From Fasciola hepatica (Eukaryota > Platyhelminthes > Trematoda > Plagiorchiida > Fasciolidae), in NCBI GenBank assembly GCA_948099385.1, contig CANUEZ040000140.1, positions 62,001 to 126,000 on the forward strand: DNA of 64,000 bases. Direction: 5' to 3'. The position numbers and the translations under genes are program-made. Positions 1-13,285 of the stretch are shown here, one piece after another. The notes under the pieces are model-generated. The model saw only the letters and a list, made by a program, of their open reading frames with translations, did no database searches and was not told where the DNA came from. Each line of letters opens with the position of its first letter. Position 1 is the stretch's first letter.

Positions 1-385
1 TTATGAGGCAAATGAAGGGTGACCGGTATGGACTTACATTTCCGACGTTGACTTCTATCACAGATGAGCTGAATTCTCCACTTGGAATGCAAAAGTTCAT
101 GTGAAATCCACTAGAGTCGTGTACTGTGGTACTGAAGAATTAGCTAGTAATTTCAATTAGGATTCTGATATCATTCTGTGCATCAGTTGTCTCACTCCTT
201 ATCTAATTTCGCGTATCCCAGTAATTTTATTGCTCATGCAGTTTTGTCTCTCATTGATTTCGCGGTGCATAAATAATAATGCTAATTCTTACCACGCGTA
301 AGTTAACATGGATGGGTAGGGATAATAGCTTGTTAGATAATTTCCTTTCTTCCTTCAACAGTGCCATACGTATTCCCGTATTAGT

Positions 386-480
386 AACAATAAGATCGAG
401 CTTAGGAAAACCGGGCTGATGAGGTTACTCAGAAGTCTGAGTGACTACGTGGTGAATCGGTACAGTTTGCCTTTACCATA
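386..480 (+). repeat. Dispersed repeat, copy 1 of a diverged pair
   Basis: About 95 bases align by eye with 1,360-1,453. Shared blocks include GATCGAGCT near the start and GTTTGCCTTTA at the end, with the intervening bases mostly matching and few gaps. It is probably a fragment of an old interspersed element of unknown class. No coding motif is visible. Confidence 0.5.
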
Positions 481-1359
481 ACTAGATTATAACCTCTTCA
501 TTTTTGTCAAGTCAAACAGGATTGTGTCATTTTCTATCTCAGCTGATGAATTTTCGGTAAAATTCAAAGATTAGAAAGTCACGTCTCGGTCAGCAAAATA
601 GAAAAATGACCAAGCTATCTTAAATCTACCATGGGCATATGAAATTGTCTCTCAAGGTAGGACAGATAAACAATGGACGACTACACGAAGGCAAAAATTG
701 TAACAGTTACTGAAACTGAATAATTTAAGTTGAAAGATACCAAAGGACCGCGATGCAACTGTGTTGGATCATCACAAAATGGTAGTATAATTCAGCGTAA
801 TCCAGGCAAAAATGCCGAGGGAGCAATAAACTCGAATCAAATTTTCCGGCTTATCCAACATTTTTCAAAGTCACCTGATATATCTCATCACCGTAACGCT
901 CGCTGAACTGCATAATCAAGAAGTCAATCGAAGTTTGTTCAAGAGTTAGGCCAGGAGCACAAAGGATTGGGCACTGAATAACTCCACTTTCTGTGTATTC
1001 CACCAGAGGCAACAAAAGTGATTATCGTCCATCTCTATTTGGCAGTTACATGAAGTCTTTTGAATGAAATTTTAGCGAGCACGAGACGAAATACAGCATA
1101 CAGATTTTTTCTGCAGTCTGTTTGGTGATGTTAACTTGACCATCGATAGTACTATACCCCTTATCAACCTGGATAGGATTAACGTTATTAGGTGAATGGG
1201 AGTATTAAAAATTGGTCATTCAAGTTGCCCATTTGGGGCTTGTCGGACTCCGTGACCACTGGTTCCATCCAACCGGCGAGTATAAGTAGATGGATAACAC
1301 AACGAATCAGGACACATAAGGCTCTTCTATGCACAAACTAGTGACCAAATTGCTAATAT

Positions 1360-1453
1360 TACCAATGTGATCGAGCTAAGAAAAATGAACTAATGCGGTC
1401 ATTCAGAAATATCAAAGATTATGTGGTGCACTGGTACTGTTTGCCTTTAACAT
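1360..1453 (+). repeat. Dispersed repeat, copy 2 of a diverged pair
   Basis: Partner of 386-480, in the same orientation and about 970 bases downstream. The two are clearly diverged, so the duplication is not recent. Confidence 0.5.
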
Positions 1454-3205
1454 ATGCAATCAGAAGGGTCCCAACTAATGAAACTTTATTGGTTATTGCA
1501 ATGTGATCACATTCGTCTAAGTACCTGAAATTCAGGAGTTTATTGTGATTACTCGCAGCTGAATTGAGAACAGGATAAGGATAGGACTCGTGCTAATGAA
1601 TAATTAACAACCAAGCTGATACTACGCAAGGTGCGATTCTACTCGAGGTTTCCATGTGACGCCCTGGAAAATTGACCCGCTTGGCCAGTTCAATCAGGAG
1701 GAGAGTGTCCATGTTGTTTGGTACACCCCGAACAGTAATGCAAACCAAAGTAATCTTTCGCCAGATGTCAAAATCCTACTAATACTATTGTTTTACATAG
1801 CAGTTGAAGAAATCTAAACGAGTTGCACACAGGTGCGATAGTAAATATTTGGGGAGGATCAAACATGAGCAATCAGAATCAACACTATGAAGGAGTCCTC
1901 CTGAAGTGGGCCAGTAAATTTGCTAAGGAGCACCCCCAACGTACTGATCACTTTTTTGGTATTTTTAATAAACGACATAGATGAAAATGCTGCATGTGAC
2001 ACATTAAACGGTGTTACCCGTACATGTAAAATACGATGTGCGCTGTTTTATTAGATTATTCTCCTGGTTGGACAATTGCCTTTTGAACTATAACCACACA
2101 ATAAACACACGTACTTTCATTGTTTGTTGTAACAAACAGGCTTTTATCTGTGAGCAGTTGATAAAGTTGCTCTGAGGAAATCACTTGACAGCATAGGTGC
2201 ACGTTTACCACCAGGTCTCCCATTAACCATCAATTTAAAATTACAAACGAATTCAAAGGTGGAACATGGTTCTATGGTTTGTTACAAGGCAGCAAGAGTG
2301 TCTGGAGTGTGCACGTCAAGGGTCGCAGAACAAAAGATTTTGAAACACAGATCAAAACTTGCGATTACCTTGTGATTATGCGTAACAATATCTGCAAACC
2401 GGGTTGTGAGGTACCCAATAAATTATTGGCTACCGATCGAAGTGATCTGTTACCCCAATCTTCGCCGTCTCTGATTTTAATCGTCAGCTTCGAGAGAACA
2501 GCAGCAGACATAGTCATTAAAAAAGTCTTATAGTAAGCTTAAGAGGAATTGTAATTTCAATTTATCATTCAGGTTAGACGGAACATTTTGCTACACATTA
2601 GGGACATTTACAACCATCCATTCAATTACTAACTTCTAAATCTAAAGCTTTACCATTGCATTCTTAAACGACTGGGCCTCGTGGGAGAACTGCTCCACTT
2701 TAAAATTTTGAAATTCATAATCGTTTGATAATCAGCATAGAATGAAATTCTCAGTGAATAAATAACAAGCAGAACTACAGCCTACTTGTTTTGTTCACAT
2801 TACACGCAGCAGCAACACGGATCTCAAAGGCTCCCCGTAAATAATCCCGTTCGCTAGTGATTAGGTTTAGTTCAAATGACGTTTTATGAACAAAAATGAG
2901 CTGATAATTTTGGGATTTTGTGCCGAATCGCCCAACTTATACACTATCTTTCAACGAATGATCTGCTGGGTGGCTTTCTACCTGAATTACCTCCTCCAGG
3001 CTTTTGGGCATGTCGTCCACCGAGTTAAAGATGAAGTCGCTGTTAATCAAGTTCCCCAATAGATGTCTCATCCTTTGTTCTCCAAATTTCATCGTACACA
3101 AAACTGAGCAAAATCCGTCCTTAAAAACTGGAAAACTCTTGTTCATATCGATGCACTCAGGGAGCAGTTGGAAACATTACAATCTTCTGAAATTCATGGC
3201 TTTAG

Positions 3206-3207
<2 letters not shown>

Positions 3208-3249
<42 letters not shown>

Positions 3250-3258
3250 GTATATATA
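3208..3258. repeat. (TA)n microsatellite
   Basis: A nearly pure TA dinucleotide run with two TG interruptions near its right end. It creates an artefactual Ile-Tyr run in a short open frame. Confidence 0.95.
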
Positions 3259-5189
3259 GACGAACAAAATGCCACAAAGCTTCTGATGAGCTGTATCTTT
3301 ATCTTTATAAATCGATAGTGTGACTAGAAAATGTGGTCGGAAAATCAGAAGGCATTCTTTCCATGAGTGCAATAAGGCTCTTTAGGAGTGCCGCAAAAGC
3401 AAGAGGGAATATGTCATGTCGCGGAGTAGATCATCAGGTTTGATGGATACCTCAAGTTTGTTGATAGTGTATGTGTATTCCAAAACAAAATCTGTCCCAC
3501 AGATGACGTGGTTTGTTTCCTCTGAAGTTCGTCATACATCATGCATCTGTCGTCAAAACTAAAGTAACATCACGTTCGAAATTTATTCTGAATTTATTCC
3601 CAACTCATACTGCAATAAAGGGCAATCAGCTGAGCTTGAATCATGCGGAATAGGTATCTAAGGCTACGTCTCATTTAGTCCGCTGGTGACGTTTTTCTGT
3701 TTATAAATGAAGTCCCTCCAACAATACGGAAAACTCGATTGCCATTGATTGTTCGTTCTGGGTGTTCTTAACAATTCAGTACTAACTAATAATATAACAA
3801 TAAATACCTAATGTGCTCCCATGCTATTTTAACGAATGTTAACGGAAGTTTGTTACTGCAAATTGGTGCGTACCAAAATCAGTCAACTGCCATCCAACCC
3901 GAATCATTAGGTACACTACTACTCCATGATAATTACACGACTATTGCTATGCAGAAGACGAATGACCCTGTAAAATTAAAACTGGATTTTTCACTTGGCT
4001 GTACTTCCTGTCATTGGATATCTGATCACGTGATCATAAGCAAACATTATTTCTATTATTTTTATTGACAGGTACGATCCACGTGACCAAATAGACTGAT
4101 CAGCTGCATTCAAATATAACTGGTTCGTTTTGATTGCACTGCAATATTCAGCTGTGAGGTGAATAAGTGAAAAAAGATGAAATAATGTTGTAATTTCCAA
4201 ATCAACAGGTCTGCTCCGTGGTGAAGGCGGATCGATAGGGAGAAATTACGGCGTGTAATTTGTGATCAGTATAGCAAGGCTGATCTGGCGGGATTCATCT
4301 ACAGATTTCTCCTCAACTGACTGTTCACTAACACCTCCAAGACCTCGATCCAGGAATGTTGTTCGCAAACTCTTATGCAACATCATGAATCACTTGGGCA
4401 ACTTTTCTAGCACAGTATATACGTTAGCGCAACAAAATGCTATGCACGATTTAAATCATGTTCGACATTGATCCTATTTTATGTGAACTTTTTAGATTTG
4501 TTATCCAATATAGAACAAACAGTGGCTAGGTGTGGATACTGTTAAGAAAACTCTAGGTCTTATCAAGAAAATGTGATGCTTCTATGGAAAAGTTATCAAC
4601 GTAGGGGCTTGTCACTGAGGCTTTAGTTTGAGGCGGAATTGTTATACTAACATCGACTGGGACTATGCTGCTTAAAAAGGCTTTTGTGCATTTGCATGAT
4701 TTGCTACCGAGCGGGTTGCACAGAGCAACCTCGGATCGGCCGAAGAATATCCTTTTTTCATGTTCTTCCCAAATCTGGTTATTATTCATTATATTCTTTG
4801 TAATAAATAAATTGCCAGGTTGTTGATTTCCGTAATGAAGCCTGACTGAGAACCGTGGAAAGATACTTTTCAGTGTGTCGATTGGTAAGTCTTTTTAAAT
4901 AAAAGATGCTGGAGGTTTCTGGACAAACCATACTGGGCAGCTGTACACATCGCAGAACGGGTCTCTCTTTGGGAACCCTAACCGGAACCTTTGACTCAAA
5001 AGTCTCACCCACAAGGTAGTACGGGTTACCGCAGCACGGGAACGGGACCGACGAATCCGTGAAGGAATCTCTTCCGGTCAATCAGGTGATACATGATGGT
5101 TGCACGCATTCTGGTTTGTCTTTGCTGGTGCTTTGTGATCGATTGGCTCTTTGGATTCAGTCCTCAGTTCCATACACCCGGTGAAGTAA

Positions 5190-7330
5190 GCGGAACGTCG
5201 ACTGGGCAACTTCCTTTGTTCCGGGGACAGCCTAGTTTAGGCAGGCGATATCTGCTCAATGAAGTGTGATGCCTTTTCCTACGGTCAAGAACACCTCAGG
5301 TACTCCACTCCTACTTCCATCTGGTAGGGAATTTTAGACCGATAAACTTTTTTTCTCTGTGTTAACTCGCTGGAGTATCTTCTCCAAGGGCATAGTGGTC
5401 AGAACCAGATGTTGCCCAGCAACCGGTTCTGAGACTGGACTTCGTCTGGTCTCTACCCACTGACCTGTCAAGCGTGACTGCATCACTTGCTTAAGGAAGC
5501 CATTCAGCATACCCCTTTGATTGAAGGAGGCAATCAAGCCATCACATTACGTCAAGGTACAGTCTCGTCGCAATGGGGTGTCACCTCTCCGTGATGGACC
5601 TTCTGAGTTGAACCTCCCGAATATACCCACCAGAGAAAAGAAAGCTGGTAGATATCAAACCTCCACTAGAAAAAGAGATTTTGCGAGAGGTAAGTTACTT
5701 GAAAAGGTTCAAAGTCACTGGATTCAATGAGCTGTCTCCTTGTTTCAAGGATGGAAACAAAGCTTTAGTTTTGGAGTTAACAAAACTCCCCCGGGTAATC
5801 TGGGATAATGGGGGGATTCCCAGGTAATGGTGAAAATCCGTGATTGTGTCGGTTTACAAGAAAGGTTACAGGTTCTTTTGTGAAAACCACAGAGGAATTA
5901 GCTCGATCGGTATCGAGTTCAAATTGCTCACCGGACTTATTCTCCACTGATTATTCCAGCTCGCGCCAAATGAGTATGCCTGAAAACCAAGCTGGTTTCA
6001 GACGTGGTCGTAGTTGTGTCAACCAAATCTTTACTCTTCGAAAAACTTTAGAGCACAAACATATTCCGTATGCTCTCAGTCGCTATCTTTCTTGGCCTGA
6101 AAGTAGCCTTCGACTCAGTCGATCACACAGTTCTCTGGCCCTGCCTTTAACTGAAGGATGTCCCAGAGAGAAAGGTATTTCTTTTTTCTAATGCTTGTTT
6201 GTCAACAGCTGAAGCTGAGTTCCTGCTTACCGCGATCTTCTACCTAAATTCACCACGGACAGTGGAGTTCGTCAGGGTTGCCCTCTTTAGACCTTCCTAT
6301 TAAACTTTGCAACTGAACTGCTTCTTGAAAATCTCCATCGTCGTATGAGAATAGAGGTAGCTATCTCTGCTCAAGAAGTTGACTTTCTGACTTGGAATAC
6401 GCGGACGATGTTGTTATTCTGGGTGAAGATCCAAATAAGTTTTAAGCTTCCAAGAATAGCCTAAACAAATGTGTAGCAATGTTTGGGATGCGTTTTGCAC
6501 CTTCCAAGTGTGAAAGGCTGCTGCAGGACTCGATCGGGTGTACGGCAAACCTTGTCTTGCTAAAAGGAAGCTTTAGCTGAAGTGGATCAGTTTTGTTATC
6601 TGCGTAGTTAAATCTCACCGGGTGGACAGATATCGGTTGAAGTGTCATCACCTTCACAGAAGGTGCATTTGGCCTTTGCTAACCTCCGTCATCTATGCTT
6701 CCGGCTTGACATCAAACTGTCCGTTAAGGGTCGAGTATACCATGCAGGTTTTAGGTCTTTTCCTGACCATTAGGAGTAGAAGACTGTCGGTGGTTTAGCA
6801 TCGATATTTCGGTAGCATTGCCCGAATAGGATAGGAACTCCGCATCAGCAATGCTGAGGTTAGACGTAGGGTGTAGGGAACCAGATATCAGTTTCTGGAT
6901 CAGGTGCTTCATCCAAACAGATTGAGGCAGGGCATATCTTACGCATGCCTACCGACAGATTTCCTTGGCGTACACTGTTCACCGAGGCGGGTAGTCGTTG
7001 GAATGTAGGTCGAGGTTGTCACCCCTCGACATGATAAATAAGTATGGAAACCCAGACTCGTGTTGGCGTCCACGAGACCCACCTACTAATTGATTGGAGA
7101 TATTAGGTGATAGGGCTAGGCTTTCCAGACATTTGCGTAGTTACAATGGAACTCCTTTTGTAGCAATCGTAATTTCTTCCAACTACTTTGACTTTTTGGA
7201 TTCTTTTCATTCCGCGCTTCTTTCCATTTTCCCTTGACTCGAGAATACTGGAAGGTAGCAATCGAAATCAGAGCACAGAAACGCGACGGTAACAGTCCAA
7301 TAAACTGAAATGAAAAGTGGTGCGGCAATT
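5190..7330 (+). mobile_element. RTE-clade non-LTR retrotransposon (LINE) relic, frameshifted
   Basis: The frames must be stitched together, but the order of motifs is that of an RTE-type endonuclease/reverse transcriptase. A weak endonuclease trace (LGRRY) lies near 5,230. The RT fingers follow at about 5,650-5,830 (LREVSYLKRFK, then FKDGNKAL). Next come AGFRRGRSCVNQIFTLR near 5,990-6,045, VAFDSVDHTVLW near 6,108-6,142, DSGVRQGCPL near 6,256-6,285 and the catalytic YADD at 6,398-6,409. The C-terminal part shows FANLRH, LSVKGRVYHA, SNAEVRRRV, LRMP and PRDPP, ending near 7,330. Many stops and frameshifts show it is dead. The clade call rests on the C-terminal block, which is typical of trematode RTE elements; the 5' limit is uncertain. 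Confidence 0.85.
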
Positions 7331-8766
7331 TTCTATAATAATATGATTTATTTTATATTACTGTAGGCGGGTGGCTGGTTTTAAAGGGGAATCAAAGATT
7401 TGGTAACACAGGCTGTGCTAGTTGTTCGCCAATCCGTATAGAGTCGTCGTTTATAAATTTCATTTGTCTTAAGGAAATAGTATTTAGGCTGTAATAAAGT
7501 TCCATTTTATATTTTTCCTCCCGTCGTTTCGACTAGGATGAATAAATAGGAGAATAGCATGCGCGATTAGGGCGCCGTTTTTATCGGCTAAGAACATGAG
7601 CTGAGAGTTTTGTCCCTTGGATTTGAGAAACAGTGAGTTCCCGTCACAGATTTGAAAAGTGAAGTAAGAAATTTAGTTTTGCACAATGCATCGAGGAACA
7701 ATTCGCTTCGGCTGTACACGTACATATTGCTGTCAACATGATTTTTATCTAGTCAGCGGAATAACCAATGAAACCGAAACATGATTGAAGTGGTTTAAAA
7801 GTTATAGGAGAGGACAAGAATGAACGGGGGTACTAAATGTTAGGTCAACAGGATAGGGCCAAACTGACAAGCCATTCACGCTGTTTGCACAGTTTGGGTT
7901 TATAATTGAGAAAGACTAGGGTTTCAGCATATCTAAGCAATCTCGTATTGGTGGTGTTCTACATAACCCCAAACGATTTACCTGAATTTACTTCATACCC
8001 AATTCAATCTTGTTTCAGTAACATTGGTTATTCTACTGCCTATATAAAAGCTTCATTGACTGCAGTATACACATGTACAGATGCAGTGAAAAGGTATAGG
8101 TTGCGCCTTGCAAATCTACGTTTCTGACTGCTTATTGATTTTGTCGATAGAAGTTGGGCTGGGATAATGGGAGGCAACTATCAGATAGAACAACAATAAT
8201 CCCAGTATTTCTCAACCGATTCAGTTCTCACATGAACCCCTATAGAATATCAGCCTAATCCTCGTTCCGCTGTTTTCAGCTATGAAAATTATAGCCTTAC
8301 TCATACTTTCGGAATTGAGTGCTGGTGACTGCTCACACACTTACTGAGCTCGGATTCACTGGACTGTACTCCTGTGTCTTCTAAGATCGCACACAAGCAA
8401 CCCCAAGGAACAACATTGCTTTCAGCTCACTACAAAATATCACAGTATAGGGCGTTGTGAGTGTGATTCAGCAAGGAATCGGGAATGAATTTAAGGTTTT
8501 TTAGTGTTGTCCTGTTTTTTAAGTCCCATGTTGTGCTCTGGTAAAAAACTTTCTTTTAAATAAATTCGTAATATCTGCATACAGCTGAATGTGACCCTAA
8601 CAAGGCTGAGGGGAATATTTGCCGGAATATAAACATATCCCGGTTCATTCAAATGAAATACTTTAACCGGAAGCTTGCGGTTGCTGCAATTCACGCAAAG
8701 ACTATCTCACCTATGAATGTGTATTTCGAAATGCGAGTTAGGTGAAATAATGAAGGGAATCATTTG

Positions 8767-8768
<2 letters not shown>
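7331..8768. other. No recognised feature
   Basis: AT-rich sequence with short frames only. I saw no transposon motif, splice-bounded exon or RNA gene. Confidence 0.5.
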
Positions 8769-8830
<62 letters not shown>

Positions 8831-8838
8831 ATATATAT
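8769..8838. repeat. (AT)n microsatellite
   Basis: About 70 bases of AT repeats with one TTT interruption near 8,816. Confidence 0.97.
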
Positions 8839-11049
8839 GCTGAGCTTCTGTGCAACAGATTGCAGAGGGATTCACAAAATTACTCTTAACAGAGTTTGTG
8901 AACCACCACGATATTCAGATACGCTAAATGTGTTCAAAATTGTTCTAGGCAAAGCAAGGATGTCGAAATTCGCAGTTCACTATTTCAGCGTATGTTAGTA
9001 GGCAAAATATTGCAAACATCACAAAGTGCAATGCACCCCACGAGTATATCTCGAAAGCTGTGCTTAGCACACACGTTGCAAATGTGTCACATGATACGCA
9101 TAAGAGCGTGGGTGGTTGACACAATCACAGACAACGTGCTCAGCTCAGTTCGGTATCAAAATTCAGTCCATCTGTTATAGAAAGCCTGACAGTCAGAAGG
9201 ATTACGAAGTGGACAGTCTCCTGCTGAAAGCCGAGTGACTGAGTGAGTGAATCAGCATGCACGCTCTCCTGTGAACAGAGAGCACATGGAAATCAAAGAG
9301 ACAAGACTGATAGTGGCCGGGTATCGGTGTGGCGTAATAAAATCTTTCATAGGCAGACCAGGAAATATTGTGGTAGAGCAGTAGATTACGACTGGGAAAA
9401 TATATTGATGGACGAATGGAAAATTGACAGCTCGTTTGGTACAATCCGCCTTAGCCTATGAATTTGAAAAGACAGTCTACGTAATTTTTAACACAATCAA
9501 GAATATGAGAGGATCAGTGTAAATTAGTGCTGGTGGTAACGCTTAAGTACCTGACAGAGTCAGCTCTGGAAAAGGGGACACTGTTGATAGCCGATTACTC
9601 ATTGGGGTAAGAATGGGAAAGGGAGATAGTAAACTGAAAACATTTGGACTTGAGATGTAGTCCAGTATGGAACAATAAATTCTGAATATTGTATAGTTTC
9701 TCGAAAAGAGAGCTAAAGTCCCGTTGGCTGGAGATAGATTGACAGAGCATAACGTCGTCGGCTTAAGTAATAGGTTATGCAGGTGGTAAGGGGTCAGGTC
9801 GCTGATATATGTGATGAAAAAAAGGGAGAGAGAAAGGCATTCAAAAGAAGGCCCGAGTTGTTGTTCAAAGGACTCGATAAACTTTCACTAACTTCAGCAC
9901 ACTGAGTTCTGTTGGAAAATTAGCCTTTCAATCACTGGAGAGTAAGGAACGGGGATAGTAAATAGACTCTAGCTCTTGAACGAGTAGAGAACAAGGAACC
10001 GAATCATGTGAGGAGGAATAGTCAAGGAAAATATATCGAATGAACTTCATGGAACTATTCAAGTTGTTTTAAATGAAATACCAAGCCAAAGCTACTACAT
10101 CCAGAATACACCTTTTGGATTTGTGAGTAAACTGATGGGTTTATTTGAAGCGACAAAAGACGAAAGCACTCGACTTAGGGTAACGCGCTGGGTCAACTTG
10201 AGCGTAGAAGAAGTGACGGCGATGGGGCAAAAACGTTTTGACAAAATCTTGTAATGTTGTTATGGAATTTTTGGGAATACTTGCTACTGTCATGGGATTC
10301 CAGGAGGCAGAAATAGAGCCAGAATCAAAAATTGTTTTATTGGAGGGAACCATAATTCCGGATAGTTGAAAGGCTCCGAATTAGAGAACAACGGAGCCTG
10401 AACTGTCTGAACCCACAACAGAAATTGACTTTGAGATCAGACGAAACTTGAAGACTTCTTATGAGGAAAAAGCTCTATATCTGAGGGAACAGAAGGGAAA
10501 GTAGGATGGCGGGGTATCGCATGAAATATGAATAAATGCGACTTTTAGGATGTCTGCATATATGTTGTAGTTTCTTGACCGGGCCCCTTTTTCTACGAAG
10601 AAGACGAATTTCGTGCCACAGCAGTTAGTTAATGGTAGTACAGAAGAACTAGCGGGCAAATGTCATCTTCAGCCGTCGTATCTCTTGTTCAATCAGGATG
10701 GACTATCATTTCACCGAAGCTTGGTCGTGTAGCTTATAGCCAAGTCCTTTTCACCTTCTCAGAGATTTCAGCAATGGAGAAGATAATCTGTTGTTGGTGA
10801 AATATGCAGTCTCCATAGGACATCACAAATCAAACACCTCACTCATTGTCTTCGTTAATAGGTCTAGCGAGCAAAGAGAGCAGTCGAAAGAAAACCACGA
10901 AGAAACGGTGCAAATGGATCTTCGAAGAAGGCTTATGTTGATGAGAGACAGGTTATTACAGATGATCTTTACTTTGTTTTGTCCCTACGATTGGAAGTTG
11001 TGCTGAAAGTATGTTTAGGGTCTATTGAGAAAGGGAGCATGATCGCTGA
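8839..11049. other. No recognised gene; possible LINE debris at the right end
   Basis: Only short frames without family signatures. The last several hundred bases may be the decayed continuation of the minus-strand CR1 copy that starts at 11,560, but I could not place motifs there. Confidence 0.4.
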
Positions 11050-11560
11050 ATAAAAAAGGAGCTTCGGTTGTTACTGAAAATGTTGGGGATGGTTGATGAT
11101 AATCCTGTCTAGAACAGCACACTTTCTAATTGAAATAAGATAAAAGTCACTTTACCAAAATCAGGTAAGGGATACGTGGGTGGATGATTAAAATCATCAA
11201 CAACAATGTGCAAGCAGTCGGACATCAGTAGAATCAGGACGGGATTTAAAGCATCAAAGAACTGGTCGATTTCTTTCTGGGAGCTAAAGGGAGCTATATA
11301 CAGGTTCCTGATCGCAGTACCTCGAAAAGCAGTGTATTTCGAATGACATTAATTAGCCACGCAGTCAAAAAATTACAAGAGGAAGTAAAAATAACTTCAT
11401 ACTTTCCGGACCATCACCACCACCACCTGCCTTCTTTTCGCACTGTTTTCTATCTTGAAGAAATCACTCGAAGTTCTCAAGTAGAACCAGTTCGTCGTCA
11501 AAACTTCCATTTCACCAAGATACTTAGATGTAGGTTACAAAGGTGTTTCTATTGACCCAC
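11050..11560 (-). mobile_element. CR1-clade LINE relic, endonuclease domain
   Basis: Read on the minus strand with frameshifts, the sequence gives KRRQVVVVMV (the family's RRGGGVAIYV-type strand), then NLYIAPF (the VYRPP-type motif). VVDDFNHPP follows near 11,205-11,180; it corresponds to the conserved GDFNHP motif of apurinic-type endonucleases in CR1 elements. FQLESVLF further on matches the segment after that motif. Stops interrupt it and the reverse transcriptase is not recognisable downstream. It is a dead 5' fragment. Confidence 0.7.
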
Positions 11561-12182
11561 GAGTTCAGGACATTGATTAGGAAAGACATTTGTCGAAAAG
11601 GGACCGAATGATCGCACTGATCGACGCGGTAACTGTCATATTCCTTGGCTTTGTGCGGCTAAGAACAGTCTGTTAATAGACTCACTTGTGCTTCCTAATC
11701 CACCATAGTCTTGACCAGCTTTCATGAAAACGAGGAGTGAATAGTTAGGCGGAAAGTATTGTGTCTCTAATCTGAGTGAACGATTGTTCCGAGTAGCGTA
11801 TTCTGAGTGACATGTTTTGATGTTGAAAATGCCTCAAAGTTACATCGTTATCCAGTCAGGCAAGACCATTTGAACCGCATTTCTTTCGAAGCTGACCGAC
11901 TTGCCTCATCCACTGTTCTGATACAACCGGCAGCTTGTAAAAATTGGTCCTCTCCTTCCTGTTGCCTTCCCCGAAGTCCATGTAATATGACGTTGTGTGA
12001 AATCATCTACGCAAAATTTGTCTCGTAAAGTGAATCCACATTTGGATACTTGCGATCGATCTTCCAGTTTTACTAACTGCGGATCCTCTGCTGGAGGTTT
12101 TGGAAACAGCACTCGTTACTGGGTTATTATTTTACGCCCAACCAAAGGGTTGCTGGATAATACACCTCCAGGAAACTTTAAA
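11561..12182. other. No recognised feature
   Basis: Overlapping short frames on both strands (about 70 codons each) without family motifs. Confidence 0.45.
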
Positions 12183-13285
12183 TTTATAGTCATCCTATAA
12201 TAAAATAATAAAAAGTTAATCAGAGTTGCCCAATTGACACTCACTCGAAAAGTTTTGGGGGTTTTATAGTATCAGCAAAACGTTCCGCCTGTCCGTTTAT
12301 ATGCTATTGTATGGTGGAGATTTATAGTCATCCTATAATAAAATAATAAAAAGTTAATCAGAGTTGCCCAATTGACACTCACTCGAAAAGTTTTGGGGGT
12401 TTTATAGTATCAGCAAAACGTTCCGCCTGTCCGTTTATATGCTATTGTATGGTGGAGATTTATAGTCATCCTATAATAAAATAATAAAAAGTTAATCAGA
12501 GTTGCCCAATTGACACTCACTCGAAAAGTTTTGGGGGTTTTATAGTATCAGCAAAACGTTCCGCCTGTCCGTTTATATGCTATTGTATGGTGGAGATTTA
12601 TAGTCATCCTATAATAAAATAATAAAAGTTAATCAGAGTTGCCCAATTGACACTCACTCGAAAAGTTTTGGGGGTTTTATAGTATCAGCAAAACGTTCCG
12701 CCTGTCCGTTTATATGCTATTGTATGGTGGAGATTTATAGTCATCCTATAATAAAATAATAAAAAGTTAATCAGAGTTGCCCAATTGACACTCACTCGAA
12801 AAGTTTTGGGGGTTTTATAGTATCAGCAAAACGTTCCGCCTGTCCGTTTATATGCTATTGTATGGTGGAGATTTATAGTCATCCTATAATAAAATAATAA
12901 AAAGTTAATCAGAGTTGCCCAATTGACACTCACTCGAAAAGTTTTGGGGGTTTTATAGTATCAGCAAAACGTTCCGCCTGTCCGTTTATATGCTATTGTA
13001 TGGTGGAGATTTATAGTCATCCTATAATAAAATAATAAAAAGTTAATCAGAGTTGCCCAATTGACACTCACTCGAAAAGTTTTGGGGGTTTTATAGTATC
13101 AGCAAAACGTTCCGCCTGTCCGTTTATATGCTATTGTATGGTGGAGATTTATAGTCATCCTATAATAAAATAATAAAAAGTTAATCAGAGTTGCCCAATT
13201 GACACTCACTCGAAAAGTTTTGGGGGTTTTATAGTATCAGCAAAACGTTCCGCCTGTCCGTTTATACGCTATTGTATGGTGGAGT
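12183..13285. repeat. 138-bp tandem repeat, eight copies
   Basis: Copies begin at 12,183, 12,321, 12,459, 12,597, 12,734, 12,872, 13,010 and 13,148. All are 138 bp except the fourth, which is 137 bp because it lacks one A in an A-run. The copies are otherwise almost identical; the visible difference is TACGCT for TATGCT in the last. Each unit has an A/T-rich block (CCTATAATAAAATAAT) and a G-run (TTTTGGGGGTTTT). No open frame or known RNA motif was seen. The near-identity implies recent expansion or ongoing homogenisation. Confidence 0.97.

Larger units (their letters stand above)
1..5180. other. Gene-poor stretch, no recognised gene
   Basis: Apart from a diverged repeat pair and one (TA)n tract listed separately, I recognise nothing here. 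Open frames are short (under about 105 codons), have no family motifs and no consistent splice-bounded structure. Distant transposon debris cannot be excluded. Confidence 0.5.

Noticed and set aside
416..422. CTGATGA strings outside the repeat family (416-422, 543-549, 22,147-22,153)
   Set aside because: None is followed by a stem-loop and GAAA at hammerhead spacing, nor by a pairing stem I.
3004..3318. 104-codon frame with an Ile-Tyr run
   Set aside because: A large part is translation of the (TA)n tract; the rest has no motif. The same applies to the frames at 8,717-8,998 and 62,979-63,167.
11343..11555. Plus-strand frame with a run of five histidines
   Set aside because: It is antisense to the CR1 endonuclease relic, and the His run is the complement of its GGTGGTGGTG-type codons.
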